In this document: piece by piece, positions 6,079-6,669 of the stretch
How positions within the stretch are numbered: position 1 is the first letter of the stretch
Layout: each line of letters starts with the position of its first letter
NCBI GenBank assembly: GCA_028694545.1
Contig: JAQVKV010000132.1
Span: 1-6,669, forward strand
Direction: 5' to 3'
Origin: Zavarzinia sp.
Lineage (GTDB): Bacteria > Pseudomonadota > Alphaproteobacteria > Zavarziniales > Zavarziniaceae
DNA length: 6,669 bases
Translations under genes and position numbers: made by a program
The notes under the pieces: model-generated
Database searches by the model: none
Told to the model about the DNA's origin: nothing
What the model saw: the letters and a program-made list of their open reading frames with translations, nothing else

Positions 6079-6669
6079 TCAACGGGCGGTGAGGCCGGCG
6101 CGGCTGTCCTCCAGCACCATGGCGGCGCCCTTGGTCGCGATCATGGCGGTCGGCGTGTTGGTATTGCCCGATGTGATCGTCGGCATCACCGACGCATCGA
6201 TGATACGTAAGGCGCCGATGCCGTGGAAGCGCAGCCTTTCATCGACCGCCGCCGTCGCATCCTCGGCCCGGCCCATTTTCGCCGTGCCGACCGGATGGAA
6301 GATCGTGGTGCCGATGTCGCCGGCCGCCCGGGCCAGGCTCTCGTCGTCGTCGCCGACGGTGGGACCGGGCAGATATTCCTCGGGCCGGAGCCGGGCAAGG
6401 CAGGGCTGGGCCATCAGGCGCCGGGTCACCCGGATCGCGTCCGCCGCCACCCGGCGATCGTCCTCGGTCGCGAGATAATGGGGCGCGATCACCGGGGCCT
6501 GGCGCGGATCGGGCCCGCGCAGGGTGACGCTGCCGCGCGAGGTCGGGCGCAGGTTGCAGGCGCTGACCGTGATCGCCGGGAAGCGATCCAGGGGATCGCC
6601 GAACTTGTCGAGTGACAGGGGCTGGATGTGGAACTGGATGTTGGCTCGCTCCCGCGACGGATCGGAACG
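6079..6669 (-). CDS. GMC family oxidoreductase, choline dehydrogenase-like, C-terminal part (5' end outside window)
   Basis: FAD-dependent oxidoreductase of the glucose-methanol-choline family, which oxidises alcohols to aldehydes. The minus frame is open from the window edge to TGA 6079-6081, giving the last 196 residues of a protein normally near 530-560; the FAD-binding N-terminus is missing. Visible here are the C-terminal substrate-domain stretches CNLRPTSRGSVTLRGPDP (38-55 of the fragment), the catalytic histidine motif HPVGTAKMG (125-133, H125), and IIDASVMPTITSGNTNTPTAMIA (156-178), with the partner asparagine N171 (or N169) and the motif that closes over the flavin. The pattern is closest to BetA-like and related alcohol dehydrogenases, but the substrate cannot be read from this part. 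The 89-base gap to the DUF1330-acetyltransferase gene, on the same strand, permits co-transcription but holds the repeat array. Confidence 0.92.
   Translation of the reverse strand, partial: RSDPSRERANIQFHIQPLSLDKFGDPLDRFPAITVSACNLRPTSRGSVTLRGPDPRQAPVIAPHYLATEDDRRVAADAIRVTRRLMAQPCLARLRPEEYLPGPTVGDDDESLARAAGDIGTTIFHPVGTAKMGRAEDATAAVDERLRFHGIGALRIIDASVMPTITSGNTNTPTAMIATKGAAMVLEDSRAGLTAR

Noticed and set aside
5990..6082. N-terminal extension of the DUF1330 protein to TTG 6082
   Set aside because: It would overlap the GMC stop, use a rare start and translate the 10-bp repeat array. GTG 5989 has a good ribosome-binding site and matches the usual start of the domain.
1..6669. Search for CRISPR arrays, tRNA or rRNA genes, IS ends and phage or defence genes
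   Set aside because: No repeat-spacer structure, tRNA-like sequence, transposase, integrase or toxin-antitoxin pair was seen. The only tandem repeats are the three 10-bp units at 6014-6043, too short for CRISPR.

Overview
The window is GC-rich bacterial chromosome, with G or C at nearly every third codon position of the real genes. Short intergenic gaps, GTG starts and the mix of families suggest an alphaproteobacterium. That placement is inference from composition and gene content; I do not name a genus. I see no rRNA, tRNA, CRISPR array, insertion sequence or integrase.

Layout. Positions 1-602 (minus) hold the N-terminal 200 codons of a Tat-exported, NMT1/SsuA-like ABC transporter substrate-binding protein, cut off by the window edge. 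A 371-base divergent control region follows. It holds a perfect 14-bp palindrome (699-712) of TetR-operator type, placed over the predicted transcription start of the minus-strand promoter. On the plus strand come a TetR-family regulator (974-1540) and, 10 bases later, a long-form biosynthetic threonine deaminase, ilvA (1551-3074). A second TetR regulator (3079-3744, minus) converges on ilvA with a 4-base gap. The 264 bases upstream of it hold an imperfect inverted repeat over its likely promoter, a doubtful 41-codon ORF and a small palindrome. A YbfB/YjiJ-type MFS transporter (4009-5178, plus) follows and overlaps by 11 bases, tail to tail, with a minus-strand gene (5168-5989) that joins a DUF1330 domain in frame to a phosphinothricin-type GNAT acetyltransferase. 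Upstream of that gene is a small array of three identical 10-bp repeats enclosed by 7-bp inverted arms. The window ends in the C-terminal part of a GMC (choline dehydrogenase-like) oxidoreductase (6079-6669, minus).

How the genes fit together. There are two regulator-centred units. In the first, TetR1 probably controls the divergent uptake operon through the 699-712 operator and shares a transcript with ilvA, the first step of isoleucine synthesis. In the second, TetR2 lies divergent from the MFS exporter and may repress both itself and the exporter. The GMC oxidoreductase and the DUF1330-GNAT gene may form a third minus-strand unit of small-molecule oxidation and acetylation. I see no clear new defence or mobile system. 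The most unusual items are the DUF1330-acetyltransferase fusion, the 10-bp repeat array, and the TetR1-ilvA pairing with its operator.
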